Shown: piece by piece, positions 18,316-27,268 of the stretch
How the letters are laid out: every line of letters begins with the position of its first letter
How positions within the stretch are numbered: position 1 is the stretch's first letter
DNA from: CAYRTD01 sp964528675
Lineage (GTDB): Bacteria; Bacteroidota; Bacteroidia; Bacteroidales; GCA-2748055
DNA length: 64,000 bases
NCBI GenBank assembly: GCA_964528675.1
Contig: CAZGTU010000014.1
Location: 1-64,000 of the forward strand
Direction of reading: 5' to 3'
The notes under the pieces: model-generated
Told to the model about the DNA's origin: nothing
The model's input: only the letters and a program-made list of their open reading frames with translations
Databases searched by the model: none
Translations under genes and position numbers: made by a program

Positions 18316-19617
18316 ATGATAAAAGCATTTATCCGGAAGCAGTCATCCGCCTTTGAAAGATTTGACAGTGATGCGAAAGACTTATTAAGACTTAATCTTA
18401 TCTATCACCTCGTTTTTCCGATCATCATGACATTCATCCAGGCCTATCTTTGGGGAGCAGAAAGAAATGTCAAAATAAACATTATTTACACGCTGGGCGC
18501 CTTTGCAGGCAATTACATCGGTTATCTCCTTAATGGATTCTTACTGAGAAAGATGACAATTAAAGTTCTTTTTTACCTGGGACTCATATTGAGTGTGTTA
18601 CCGATGGTACTGATCGTTTACGTGGTTGATATTCAAATGTCCAGTATCATCTGGTACGGCATTGTATTTGGTATTGGAACAGGGATGTATTATTCATGCC
18701 GGAATTTTCTTTCATACCTCGCAACCAATGACGAAAACCGAAACTTTTTTGCCGGCCTGGAACAATTTATTATTATCACGAGCAATTTTATAACTCCCAT
18801 GCTATTCGGTTTTATCATCATTGGTTTAGGAGAAAAAACTGGTTGGTACAGTAAAGAAATAGTATATAAGGTAGGTATGGCCATCTCATTACTCATGATG
18901 TTCTCTACATGGTTTATTATCCGAAGAACCGGTTACAAAAGTCCACCTGTCATGAGATTTTTCTATTTCCGCTTCCACAAGCTCTGGAATTACCAACGAT
19001 TGCTTTCTCTCGTGGTGGGTTCCGTGGAAACAGGAATTTACATGCTAATGGCATTGCTTATACTAAACGTGGTGGGAGGGGAAAGTGCGCTGGGATTAAT
19101 AGAAAGCATGAGTACCATATTTTCCGCACTTGTGGTGTATATCGTGAGTAAAAAGGCCAAACCGGAACACAGACCGAAAATCATGTTAGCCGGGGTTATT
19201 TCCATAACAGTTGGCGGGGCGATATTAGGTATCGAGTACTCTATCATCGGAGTTCTGGGGTTGAAAGCTTTTCAGATCATTGCCGATCCGCTTATTCATA
19301 GTGCATACAGGGCTACCTGGTGGTCGGTTATCGAGGCTGTTTCGGCGAGAGAGAAAAAGAGCGAGTATTCATATATGCTGGATACAGAGTTGTTTATAAA
19401 TATTGGTAGGGCAATTGGCGGGGTAACATTACTCATCATGTTGTCGATCGGTGCGTCTATTGATTCTGCACTGCGTTATATTTTTCTTATTTTGGGGATT
19501 ATGCAATTTATCTCATACGGGTTGATCAGGTACCTCACGAAAAAAACGGTTGCTTATAATCAGGCCTTTAAGCCTGAATCCAAGAGTACTCTGGAAGATA
19601 ATCTTGTTGTTGAGTAG
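18316..19617 (+). CDS. MFS transporter (YQGE-like), second paralogue
   Basis: A 433-residue membrane protein with about 12 helices, clearly related to the one at 13,161-14,522 (shared stretch SCRNFLSYLATNDENRNFF). It starts at an ATG right after the gene-debris zone and lies 74 bases upstream of a cytoplasmic GH3, so it likely imports the oligosaccharide that this GH3 cuts. Direction and substrate are inferred from the neighbours; the sequence shows only the fold. Confidence 0.82.
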   Translation: MIKAFIRKQSSAFERFDSDAKDLLRLNLIYHLVFPIIMTFIQAYLWGAERNVKINIIYTLGAFAGNYIGYLLNGFLLRKMTIKVLFYLGLILSVLPMVLIVYVVDIQMSSIIWYGIVFGIGTGMYYSCRNFLSYLATNDENRNFFAGLEQFIIITSNFITPMLFGFIIIGLGEKTGWYSKEIVYKVGMAISLLMMFSTWFIIRRTGYKSPPVMRFFYFRFHKLWNYQRLLSLVVGSVETGIYMLMALLILNVVGGESALGLIESMSTIFSALVVYIVSKKAKPEHRPKIMLAGVISITVGGAILGIEYSIIGVLGLKAFQIIADPLIHSAYRATWWSVIEAVSAREKKSEYSYMLDTELFINIGRAIGGVTLLIMLSIGASIDSALRYIFLILGIMQFISYGLIRYLTKKTVAYNQAFKPESKSTLEDNLVVE

Positions 19618-19691
19618 AATGAAACAATTATGATGTTTATATCGGTTTGTATAATAGATATTTGTAAAGCTAATAATTAAAAAGACAAAAA

Positions 19692-21338
19692 ATGCCAAAT
19701 ATTTTTGAAGACAACGGCTGGAAGATTTTAACCCTTCGGGAAAAGATCGGGCAAACACTTATTCATATGCCCAATCCGGAAGAAGAAATAAAACTACATG
19801 GGAGCCTGGAGAAATTCATGGAAATAAACCCGGTAGGCGGTATGTTTTCATTAAACAGGGATGGTGAAAATTTTACCTACAAACTTTTAGAACGATACAA
19901 AAAATACCTGAAGGCCTCAAAAATTCCACTTTTCCATATTGACGATATGGAATCGGGCGCCGGATGCAATATTTCTGACTTAACTGCCCTCCCTCATGTA
20001 ATGACACTGGGTGCATCAGATTCTGAAGAGCTGGCATATAATTATGGTAAAGCCACTGCTATTGAAGCACGCTGTGCCGGGGTTACCTGGGCTTTTGCCA
20101 ACGTGGTGGATTTACCCCTGAATCCACTTAACCCAACAACTACACATCGGGCCATCTCCGACAACCCGGAGACGGTTGTCCGATTGATGTCGCAAGTTGT
20201 TAAAGGAATGCAGGACCATGGTCTGGCCGCAACGCTGAAACATTTCCCGGGCGATGGGGTTGATTATCGCGACCAACACCTTGTAACCTCCTGTAATTCA
20301 CTTACGATGGAAGAATGGTGGAAATACAGTGGACGTGCGTTCCAGGGTTGTATAGATGCCGGGGTGTATGCAATTATGCCCGGCCATATCTCCCTTCCTG
20401 CTTACCAAAAGGAAAAAGTTGATGGCCTGTATCCACCCGCTACTCTTTCCTACGGATTATTAACCAGGCTGCTGAAGGGTGAGATGGGATTTGATGGAGT
20501 CATCGTGTCTGATGCACTGGTGATGTCTGGCTTTAAAGGTTATTATCCTGATGAACAAGCAGACATAGAGGCATTTAAAGCTGGATGTGACGTGATGCTA
20601 TGGACCACGCCCAACTACATCAACAACATGGAAAAGGCAATTGAAAACGGGGAAGTATCCATGGAAAGATTAGATGACGCTGTCAGCAGGATTTGGGAAC
20701 TCAAAAGAAAGCTGGGTCTTTTCGAGGACGGATTTCCCGACATGGAAGCGCTTACACCTGAGATTACAGATTTTGCAAGAAACACAGCAACAGAACTGGC
20801 AGAAAAAAGCATAACCCTGCTTAGAGACCAGAAGAACCTTTTGCCTATCAACAAGGAAAAACAGAAGAAGATATTGCTTGTGGGTGTGGCAACCTACCAG
20901 CGTAAATTTGAAGACCTTATTGTTTTCAAAGAAGAACTTGAAAAAAGGGGCGCCGAGGTAACTTTCCAAAAAAATCTGCGTTTCGAAACGGATTTAAAAT
21001 ACAAGGATACCGTATCGGAAAAGTACGACCTGATTATTTTTGCCATTCACCGCCATGCCCATCATCCCATCGGCCCCATGAGCTTTACCGGTGAGGAGGC
21101 CGAATCGATGTGGGCGGTGAATAGTGTTGACAGGCACAAAACCATAGTTGTTTCTTTGGGCAATCCCCATTTCTTTAACGAGTACTTCGAGGCTGTTCAC
21201 GTGTACATCAATGCATACTCCTATGTCGACTTCTCACAAAAAGCACTCGTGAAAGCCCTGTATGGAGAAATTCCATTCAGCGGTAAATCGCCCGTGAATC
21301 TTTCGGTAGAAAAAGTAAAGAGAACAATTAATATTTAA
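19692..21338 (+). CDS. Cytoplasmic GH3 glycosidase (NagZ-like branch)
   Basis: A 548-residue GH3 protein with no signal peptide. The barrel carries the nucleophile Asp274 in GVIVSDALVMS. The acid/base loop reads KHFPGDGVDYRDQHLV: the usual KHFPGHG has Asp188 in place of the second His, and Asp194/His196 could form the Asp-His dyad used by NagZ-type enzymes. A shorter C-terminal domain follows (ITLLRDQKNLLPI, ILLVGVATYQ). It would hydrolyse a beta-linked sugar from an imported oligosaccharide. The next gene, 21 bases on, is a RhaM-type mutarotase, so the released sugar may be a deoxyhexose or similar aldose. Beta-N-acetylglucosaminidase, beta-glucosidase or another exo-activity are all possible. 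Confidence 0.88.
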   Translation: MPNIFEDNGWKILTLREKIGQTLIHMPNPEEEIKLHGSLEKFMEINPVGGMFSLNRDGENFTYKLLERYKKYLKASKIPLFHIDDMESGAGCNISDLTALPHVMTLGASDSEELAYNYGKATAIEARCAGVTWAFANVVDLPLNPLNPTTTHRAISDNPETVVRLMSQVVKGMQDHGLAATLKHFPGDGVDYRDQHLVTSCNSLTMEEWWKYSGRAFQGCIDAGVYAIMPGHISLPAYQKEKVDGLYPPATLSYGLLTRLLKGEMGFDGVIVSDALVMSGFKGYYPDEQADIEAFKAGCDVMLWTTPNYINNMEKAIENGEVSMERLDDAVSRIWELKRKLGLFEDGFPDMEALTPEITDFARNTATELAEKSITLLRDQKNLLPINKEKQKKILLVGVATYQRKFEDLIVFKEELEKRGAEVTFQKNLRFETDLKYKDTVSEKYDLIIFAIHRHAHHPIGPMSFTGEEAESMWAVNSVDRHKTIVVSLGNPHFFNEYFEAVHVYINAYSYVDFSQKALVKALYGEIPFSGKSPVNLSVEKVKRTINI

Positions 21339-21359
21339 TTTTAGAAAAAAACAAATTGC

Positions 21360-21740
21360 ATGAGCAACTCAGTAAATCCGGAAAAAGGTTATAATGACAA
21401 CCAAGGTTATAAAAGGTATTGTTTTCAGTTTGCCCTGAAGGATGATTCAAAATTGATCGAAGAGTACAAATACTGGCATGATAATAAGAATATATGGCCG
21501 GAAATTCCCTTCGGAATAAAGGAAGTGGGGATCCTTAACATGGAAATATATCTTTTGGGAACAACCATGTTTATGATCATTAATACCAGGGAAGATTTTG
21601 ATCTTGAGAATGACATGGAAAGGCTAGGTAAAATGGAAAAGCAAGAGGAATGGGAAAAATTCATGGCCAAATTTCAGGACACAACTCCTGACGCCAAAGA
21701 AAAATGGAGACTAATGGAAAGAGTGTTTAAACTTGAATAG
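21360..21740 (+). CDS. L-rhamnose/L-fucose mutarotase-like protein (RhaM family)
   Basis: A 126-residue cytoplasmic protein of the RhaM/DUF718 family, dimeric ferredoxin-like enzymes that interconvert the alpha and beta anomers of deoxyhexoses. Family signatures are RYCFQFALKDDSKLIEEYKY, the WPEIPFGIKEVGILNMEIYL block and LFMIINT-like MFMIINTREDFD. It lies 21 bases after the cytoplasmic GH3 and 65 bases before a broken GH29 fucosidase gene. With fucosidases around it, L-fucose is the more likely substrate, but the family also acts on L-rhamnose. Confidence 0.85.
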   Translation: MSNSVNPEKGYNDNQGYKRYCFQFALKDDSKLIEEYKYWHDNKNIWPEIPFGIKEVGILNMEIYLLGTTMFMIINTREDFDLENDMERLGKMEKQEEWEKFMAKFQDTTPDAKEKWRLMERVFKLE

Positions 21741-21805
21741 CAGCATTTTAACATACCCGGACACTGAATTGGACTATACTCGTAAAAACACTAAAATTTA
21801 ATCCC

Positions 21806-22654
21806 ATGTCAAAGTTATTAGGTATTACTTGCCTGCTTATCTTTTTATTCACTGTTGTAAACACGACTGCTATATTCGGACAGACCCGGAATGAAATTGA
21901 AAAGCACACGAAAAACAGGACTGAAAGACTTGAATGGTGGAATGAGGCACCTTACGGCATGTTTATTCACTGGGGAGTATACGCACAACTTGCCAGTGAA
22001 TGGCAGGAAAAAAGAGTTGAAGATGACGGCGAATGGATCATGTACCATGGAAAAATCCAGGTAAAGGAATATGAACAGGTTGCCGCCACTTTTAACCCAG
22101 TGAAATTTAACACTGAAGAATGGGTTAAAACCACTATAGACGCCGGCATGAAGTACATTGTAATATCCGCCAAGCACTGTGACGGCTTCGCTATGTATGA
22201 TTCTGATGCAAGTAATTATAATATGTTAGACTTCACACCTTTCAACCGGGATCCGCTTATGGAACTCAGAACTGCATGCGACAAATATGGGTTGAAACTG
22301 GGATTCTATTATTCCCACGTTTGGGACTGGCACGAGCCAAATGCAAAAGTGCTGGACAATACCTGGGATTTCCCTGAAACTGATAAAAAGGATTCCACCG
22401 TATACTTCGAGAAAAAAGCATTCCGCAAATTAGGGAACTGGATAGTAAATATTCCCCTATATAATGTGGTTTGACGTGCCATCAAATATTCCTGATGAAA
22501 GGAGCTTGAGATACTAAAATTAATTAGAGAAATAAAACCAGATTGCATTATTAATGACAGGCCATATGACCAGGGTTTATTTCCTTCACAATCAGTCAAA
22601 ATTATCAAAAGTGTTGGAAACTGGCTTCATTCAAACGGTGAATACATTATTTAA
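21806..22654 (+). pseudogene. Broken GH29 alpha-L-fucosidase gene
   Basis: The first 222 codons (21,806-22,474) read as a normal exported GH29: signal peptide MSKLLGITCLLIFLF, then PYGMFIHWGVYAQL, AKHCDGFAMYDS and LGFYYSHVWDWH. Near 22,460 the frame is lost; the next frame gives MWFDVPSNIPDERSLRY, which contains the family's nucleophile Asp. A second shift near 22,510 leads to LKLIREIKPDCIINDRP and then jumps to VKIIKSVGNWLHSNGEYII, which belongs much nearer the C-terminus, so an internal block is also deleted. It stops at TAA 22,652-22,654. Two frameshifts plus an internal deletion make it non-functional as a hydrolase, although the 222-residue product could still be made. Confidence 0.88.
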
Positions 22655-22727
22655 TCCATTGAACATATGATCATTTGCTCACTAAGCAACATGATCACCC
22701 TTACATTTTCAACTAAACTCTCTCGAT

Positions 22728-23744
22728 TTAATCCCGTCTCACCTGTTTCAAGTCTCTTAAACTATCAAACAGTATGTCCGTGGCTTTTAAAGGGTCGAAC
22801 GATATTTTTGAAGTTTGCTGGTGATCAAAAACGTACCAATTCTCCTCAAATGAGTAACTTTCTCCCGGTTGAAGTCTTACTGCCGGGGAGACAGGCTCCA
22901 TCTCCACGAACTGGAAATTCCCTGAATGGGCAGCATAAAATATATGCGTGTGGTTATTATCTTCCAGGTATGGCTCCCCTTCGAAATAAGCAAAAGTTTT
23001 AGCAAAAATCATTCCCTCGTAACCATATGCCATCCATCCCGTTTCTGCGTCAGTTCCGTATTTAGAATTTCCGGCAATCCCGGGAATCAACGTAAATAAT
23101 GAATCAACAATATTAACACCAGGATCATTCGGATCACTCGCGAAAGTTACAGGATCACCCCAAATGTATCTTGTCCACCTGTCGGGATAATTACTATCCG
23201 GATTCAAGGGTGCGAATATTTTACCTCCCAGGTTAAGTAAAGTTCTTCCCCAAAACCAATATTGCTTTTCACTTGAGGAAATATTTTCCATTGTGAGAGA
23301 AATATTCAGGTACGGATGAACAGGGTCCAAGGTAAACTTCCTGTAAGATAATAATCCCAAACCTTCATCCCTGTTTGATATTTGCAAGGTGTAATCATTT
23401 ATAATCTCAGCATCCCATGGACCTACCCAGAATATATCATGAACAGAGGATGTTATTTTGTCAGGGCCATAATCAAAACGCCCGGCATCCAGATGGAAAT
23501 GCGCAGTCTGATAATCATCCAAATCTTTACCATCAATTGAATTATCCTCCCACATGAAATTTACACCATGTTTCTTAACCACGAGAATCCTTCCGCCCGA
23601 GGAAGCATTAACAACTATTTCCAAAGAATCGTTCGTGATTAAATAGCAGTTTTCCCAATTACGATAAGCAATCCTGGTTATTTCAGCATGTATGTTTATA
23701 AAAATAAATAAAGCAAATACGCCGAACAAAGTTCTTCTTTTCAT
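22728..23744 (-). CDS. Exported DUF4380-like protein (mutarotase-like beta-sandwich)
   Basis: A 338-residue protein with a Sec signal peptide (MKRRTLFGVFALFIFINIHA). The body fits the DUF4380 pattern found in many Bacteroidota glycan loci: an early ITRIAYRNWENCYLITND strand pair, SGGRIL, WVGPWDAEII, then GWMAYGYEGMIFAKTF. These proteins resemble aldose-1-epimerase-type beta-sandwich folds, but no catalytic role is established. It stands alone on the minus strand between the GH29 pseudogene and a SusC gene, with its own promoter-like box, so it is probably expressed separately from both. Confidence 0.72.
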   Translation of the reverse strand: MKRRTLFGVFALFIFINIHAEITRIAYRNWENCYLITNDSLEIVVNASSGGRILVVKKHGVNFMWEDNSIDGKDLDDYQTAHFHLDAGRFDYGPDKITSSVHDIFWVGPWDAEIINDYTLQISNRDEGLGLLSYRKFTLDPVHPYLNISLTMENISSSEKQYWFWGRTLLNLGGKIFAPLNPDSNYPDRWTRYIWGDPVTFASDPNDPGVNIVDSLFTLIPGIAGNSKYGTDAETGWMAYGYEGMIFAKTFAYFEGEPYLEDNNHTHIFYAAHSGNFQFVEMEPVSPAVRLQPGESYSFEENWYVFDHQQTSKISFDPLKATDILFDSLRDLKQVRRD

Positions 23745-23782
23745 GGAATAAATTCTATATATAGCATATTACAGGTTGCGTT

Positions 23783-23790
23783 CAAATATA
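23783..23790 (-). promoter_or_regulatory. Probable -7 box of the DUF4380 gene
   Basis: TATATTTG on the minus strand matches the Bacteroidota -7 consensus TAnnTTTG and lies 39 bases upstream of the start codon at 23,744. No clear TTG element was found at the usual distance, so this rests on one box. Confidence 0.4.
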
Positions 23791-24048
23791 GGGTAATTCT
23801 TCCTGGATACTAATTACTACTATTACAAATTATAGCAAAATGTCTTATACCAAAAGGTTTTCATCAAATAACTGCTCTCAAATCGTTTTAGTCATGTATG
23901 TATTTACCATCATTAACAATTTGTGTAAATCTATAGTATTTGACAATTAAAGTCTGTCACTATACAATCAAAAAATATTACAAACGTATCAGCACATCTC
24001 AGTAGTAGAAATAAAAAAGTCCTGTTCATGAAAAAATAGTTCTAAAAT

Positions 24049-24074
24049 AAGAATTGATAGTTCTATCAATTCTT
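24049..24074. promoter_or_regulatory. Perfect 12-base inverted repeat upstream of susC
   Basis: AAGAATTGATAG and its exact complement CTATCAATTCTT are separated by two bases, about 67 bases upstream of the SusC start. This spacing and symmetry suit a dimeric regulator's operator or an RNA hairpin in the 5' leader. No T run follows that would make it a plain terminator. The surrounding gap (23,745-24,140) contains no gene. Confidence 0.45.
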
Positions 24075-24140
24075 TTGAAAGGAATTTAACTTGCACTTGC
24101 AAAATACATTTTTGTTAATCCTGACACTACTAAATTTAAA

Positions 24141-27100
24141 ATGACTTCTAACATGCGAAAAACTATTTTACTACTATTCATGCTATGTTGTTTTTTAGCA
24201 AAACAATATGCCCAGAACGGTTTCACGGTATCAGGCCTTGTGGAGGACGAAAATGGCGAGCCCCTAATCGGGGTGAATGTCATTGAACAAGGTACCACAA
24301 ATGGTACAATTACTGATATGGATGGAAATTATTCAATTCAGGTTGCCAGTGAACAATCCGTGCTCGTTTTTTCTTTTATCGGTTATTTAAAAAAAGAAAT
24401 ACCTGTAGAGGGTCGATCAACCATTAATTTAAGCCTTTCCCCAATTTTGGAAGAAATAGGGGAAGTTGTGATAGTTGGCTATGGCACACAGAGGAAAGTT
24501 GACCTTACTTCTTCGATTTCAACCATCTCCACGGAGGCAATTGATCAAACGCCCTTGCCCAATACCGAATCCTTATTGCAGGGAAAGGCTGCCGGTATCC
24601 AGGTTATGTCGAACTCAGGTTCACCCGGATCAACGGTTTCTGTTAAAGTAAGAGGGATGGTGACCCTTGGTAACAGTCAACCATTATATGTAGTAGACGG
24701 GATTCCCATGTCATCGGGGGCAGGTGATAACGCCTTCGGGATTAACTCGCTCAATCCTAACGACATTGAATCGATCCAGGTACTAAAAGATGCCTCATCC
24801 GCTGCAATTTACGGCTCACGCGGTTCAAATGGGGTTGTCCTGATCACTACCAAAAGGGGGAAATCAGGCAAAATGAATGTTAATTTCAATGCATATTATG
24901 GTATTCAGACACAGGCCAGAAAGATTAATGTTCTTAACAAACAACAATTCAAGGAGTACTATGATCTTGTAGGAACCGTTTCTTATGCTGACCTTAATGA
25001 TCCGGAGGCTTATGCAGAACTTCCCGATTTTGACTGGCAGGACGAGATATTTTCCAATAGTCCCATGTCAAATATGCAATTATCTGTTTCAGGTGGTTCG
25101 GAAAAGTCAAATTATATGATGAGCGCCGCAAATACATCACAAACAGGTATGGTAAACACCTCCAACTACAATCGCACAAATTTCAGAATTAACTCAGATC
25201 ATAACGTAAATAACTGGTTAAAGATAGGTGAAAGCTTTATGGTGAGTTATTCGAAGCGTGATAGAGTACAGGAATCGGGTACAGGGTTTAATGGCATAAC
25301 CGCCAACCCCGTGGTGACTGCTCTTTTATCAGACCCCATGACTGAAGCATATAATGAACTGGGTGAATGGAACTACATGCGTCATACCGGTACCTTCAAT
25401 GCTGCCGGTCTTAGGGATAGAGCAAATTACACCTACCGGAACAAGAAACTAAATGGTAATATCTACGGGGAAGTTTCATTTCTAAAAGATTTCAAAATAA
25501 AATCCAATCTTGGAGTAGACTATAACCTTGGTGAGGTAAGAGAATTTATGCCTGCATTCGAGGTAAAGGGTTCTCCCTTAAATGAAGCTCAGTTAGTGCC
25601 GACACTAAAACAATATGATCAGCATACCACCTACCTGATAATGGAGAACACACTTACGTATAAAAAGTTGATTGAGAGACATTCAATTACCGTATTGGCA
25701 GGACAAACCGTTGAAACCAACCAATTTTATGATATTGGCGGGAAAAACAGCAGCATGCCTGGTAATGCTGAAAACCTGCGATATATCAATGCAGGGGATC
25801 CTTCTGATATACAACTATGGGGTGGGGCAACGGAATGGAGAATGTTCTCTTACCTGGGAAGGATTAATTATGCTTTTGACAATCGTTATCTGCTTACAGC
25901 TTCTGTCAGACAGGATGCATCTTCAAGATTTGGACCAGACCAGCGCAAGGGTATTTTCCCTGCTTTTTCAGTTGGATGGAGAATAAAGAAAGAGAGTTTC
26001 CTGGAAGATGTTGACTGGTTATACAATGCAAAAATAAGGTTTGGCTGGGGTCAGGTGGGTAACCAAAACAACATCGGCAACTTCAGTTATAACACCCCAA
26101 TTGCTCTAAATGCCAATTATCTTTTTGGCGATCCAAAAATTTTATTTACCGGGGTTACAGCAGGTATTAACTATCAGGGTTATGGTGGTAGAAGTGGTGG
26201 CAAACCGGGCAACAAATCTCTCACCTGGGAAACTACCCAAACAACGAATATTGGGGTTGATCTGGACTTTTTCGATGGCCGGTTATCATTCACGTCAGAC
26301 TGGTTTTACCGGGACAATACCGGAATGCTCCTCACGAGTTCAGTGCCTTCTTACCTTGGCATAATCGGGCCAGATATAAATGGTGGAAAAATCACCAACC
26401 AGGGACTTGAGTTTGAATTGGGATATCACAAATCCGAAGGTTCACTTTTGATTGATATATCGGGTAACCTGACTTATATCTCCACCAATGTTGTTGATCT
26501 TGGCGAATCAACTTCTTCTAATATTTTTAGTTCAAATAATATACAGGGGAATTTTTTATCCAGGACTATGGAAGGAGGAGGCATTGCCGATTTCTGGGGA
26601 TATAAAACCGATGGTATCTACCGAACACTTGAGGAACTTCAGAATGGCGCGCTGCAGCAAAATGCACAGGTAGGTGATATTCGCTTTGTTGATGCAGACG
26701 GAGATGGTATTATTACAAATAATGACCAGACAGTGCTTGACAGTCCTATACCCAAGTATACATATGGGCTCACAGGAAATTTCGGATTCAAAAATTTCGA
26801 ACTGAACCTTTTCTTACAGGGATATTATGATTTTATGGTGTATAATAATATGTACCGCCTCATGATGGGAAGGTTTGGCCTAAACAAACACGAAGATATT
26901 CTGAATTCCTGGACTCCGGATAATACGAATACCGATATTCCCAGGTTTGAAGAAACATCAAGAAATCAGAACGACAGGGTTTTAAGTGATCGTTGGCTTC
27001 AGGATGGTTCATTTTTAAGGTTGCGCACGATATCATTAGGATATAACCTGCCTGCAGGATTTGCCTCAATGTTAAATGTCGCAAATTTTAAACTCTATAC

Positions 27101-27260
27101 AACTGTTCAGAATGCATTTGTCCTGACGAAATACAAGGGTTTCGATCCTGAGATTTCTGAAGATGTTAGTTGGGGAGAAAATTACCTGGATCTTGGAGTT
27201 GACAATGGTAATTATCCTCAACCGAGGATTTATTTAGTTGGTTTAAATATTACCTTTTAA
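24141..27260 (+). CDS. SusC/RagA-family TonB-dependent outer-membrane receptor 1
   Basis: A 1039-residue outer-membrane importer for glycan fragments. After a signal peptide (MRKTILLLFMLCCFLAKQYA) comes a carboxypeptidase-D regulatory-like domain (GFTVSGLVEDENGEPLIGVN, residues ~30-105), the TonB-box-like region EVVIVGYGTQRKVDLTSSI, the plug domain (PLYVVDGIPM, SIQVLKDASSAAIYGSRGSN) and a 22-strand barrel ending in the aromatic GLNITF. The Met at codon 5 (24,153) is an equally good start. SusD follows 8 bases later. It works with the SusD lipoprotein and the Ton system; the substrate is not readable, but nearby GH29 genes suggest a fucosylated glycan. Confidence 0.95.
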   Translation: MTSNMRKTILLLFMLCCFLAKQYAQNGFTVSGLVEDENGEPLIGVNVIEQGTTNGTITDMDGNYSIQVASEQSVLVFSFIGYLKKEIPVEGRSTINLSLSPILEEIGEVVIVGYGTQRKVDLTSSISTISTEAIDQTPLPNTESLLQGKAAGIQVMSNSGSPGSTVSVKVRGMVTLGNSQPLYVVDGIPMSSGAGDNAFGINSLNPNDIESIQVLKDASSAAIYGSRGSNGVVLITTKRGKSGKMNVNFNAYYGIQTQARKINVLNKQQFKEYYDLVGTVSYADLNDPEAYAELPDFDWQDEIFSNSPMSNMQLSVSGGSEKSNYMMSAANTSQTGMVNTSNYNRTNFRINSDHNVNNWLKIGESFMVSYSKRDRVQESGTGFNGITANPVVTALLSDPMTEAYNELGEWNYMRHTGTFNAAGLRDRANYTYRNKKLNGNIYGEVSFLKDFKIKSNLGVDYNLGEVREFMPAFEVKGSPLNEAQLVPTLKQYDQHTTYLIMENTLTYKKLIERHSITVLAGQTVETNQFYDIGGKNSSMPGNAENLRYINAGDPSDIQLWGGATEWRMFSYLGRINYAFDNRYLLTASVRQDASSRFGPDQRKGIFPAFSVGWRIKKESFLEDVDWLYNAKIRFGWGQVGNQNNIGNFSYNTPIALNANYLFGDPKILFTGVTAGINYQGYGGRSGGKPGNKSLTWETTQTTNIGVDLDFFDGRLSFTSDWFYRDNTGMLLTSSVPSYLGIIGPDINGGKITNQGLEFELGYHKSEGSLLIDISGNLTYISTNVVDLGESTSSNIFSSNNIQGNFLSRTMEGGGIADFWGYKTDGIYRTLEELQNGALQQNAQVGDIRFVDADGDGIITNNDQTVLDSPIPKYTYGLTGNFGFKNFELNLFLQGYYDFMVYNNMYRLMMGRFGLNKHEDILNSWTPDNTNTDIPRFEETSRNQNDRVLSDRWLQDGSFLRLRTISLGYNLPAGFASMLNVANFKLYTTVQNAFVLTKYKGFDPEISEDVSWGENYLDLGVDNGNYPQPRIYLVGLNITF

Positions 27261-27268
27261 TCTTAAAA

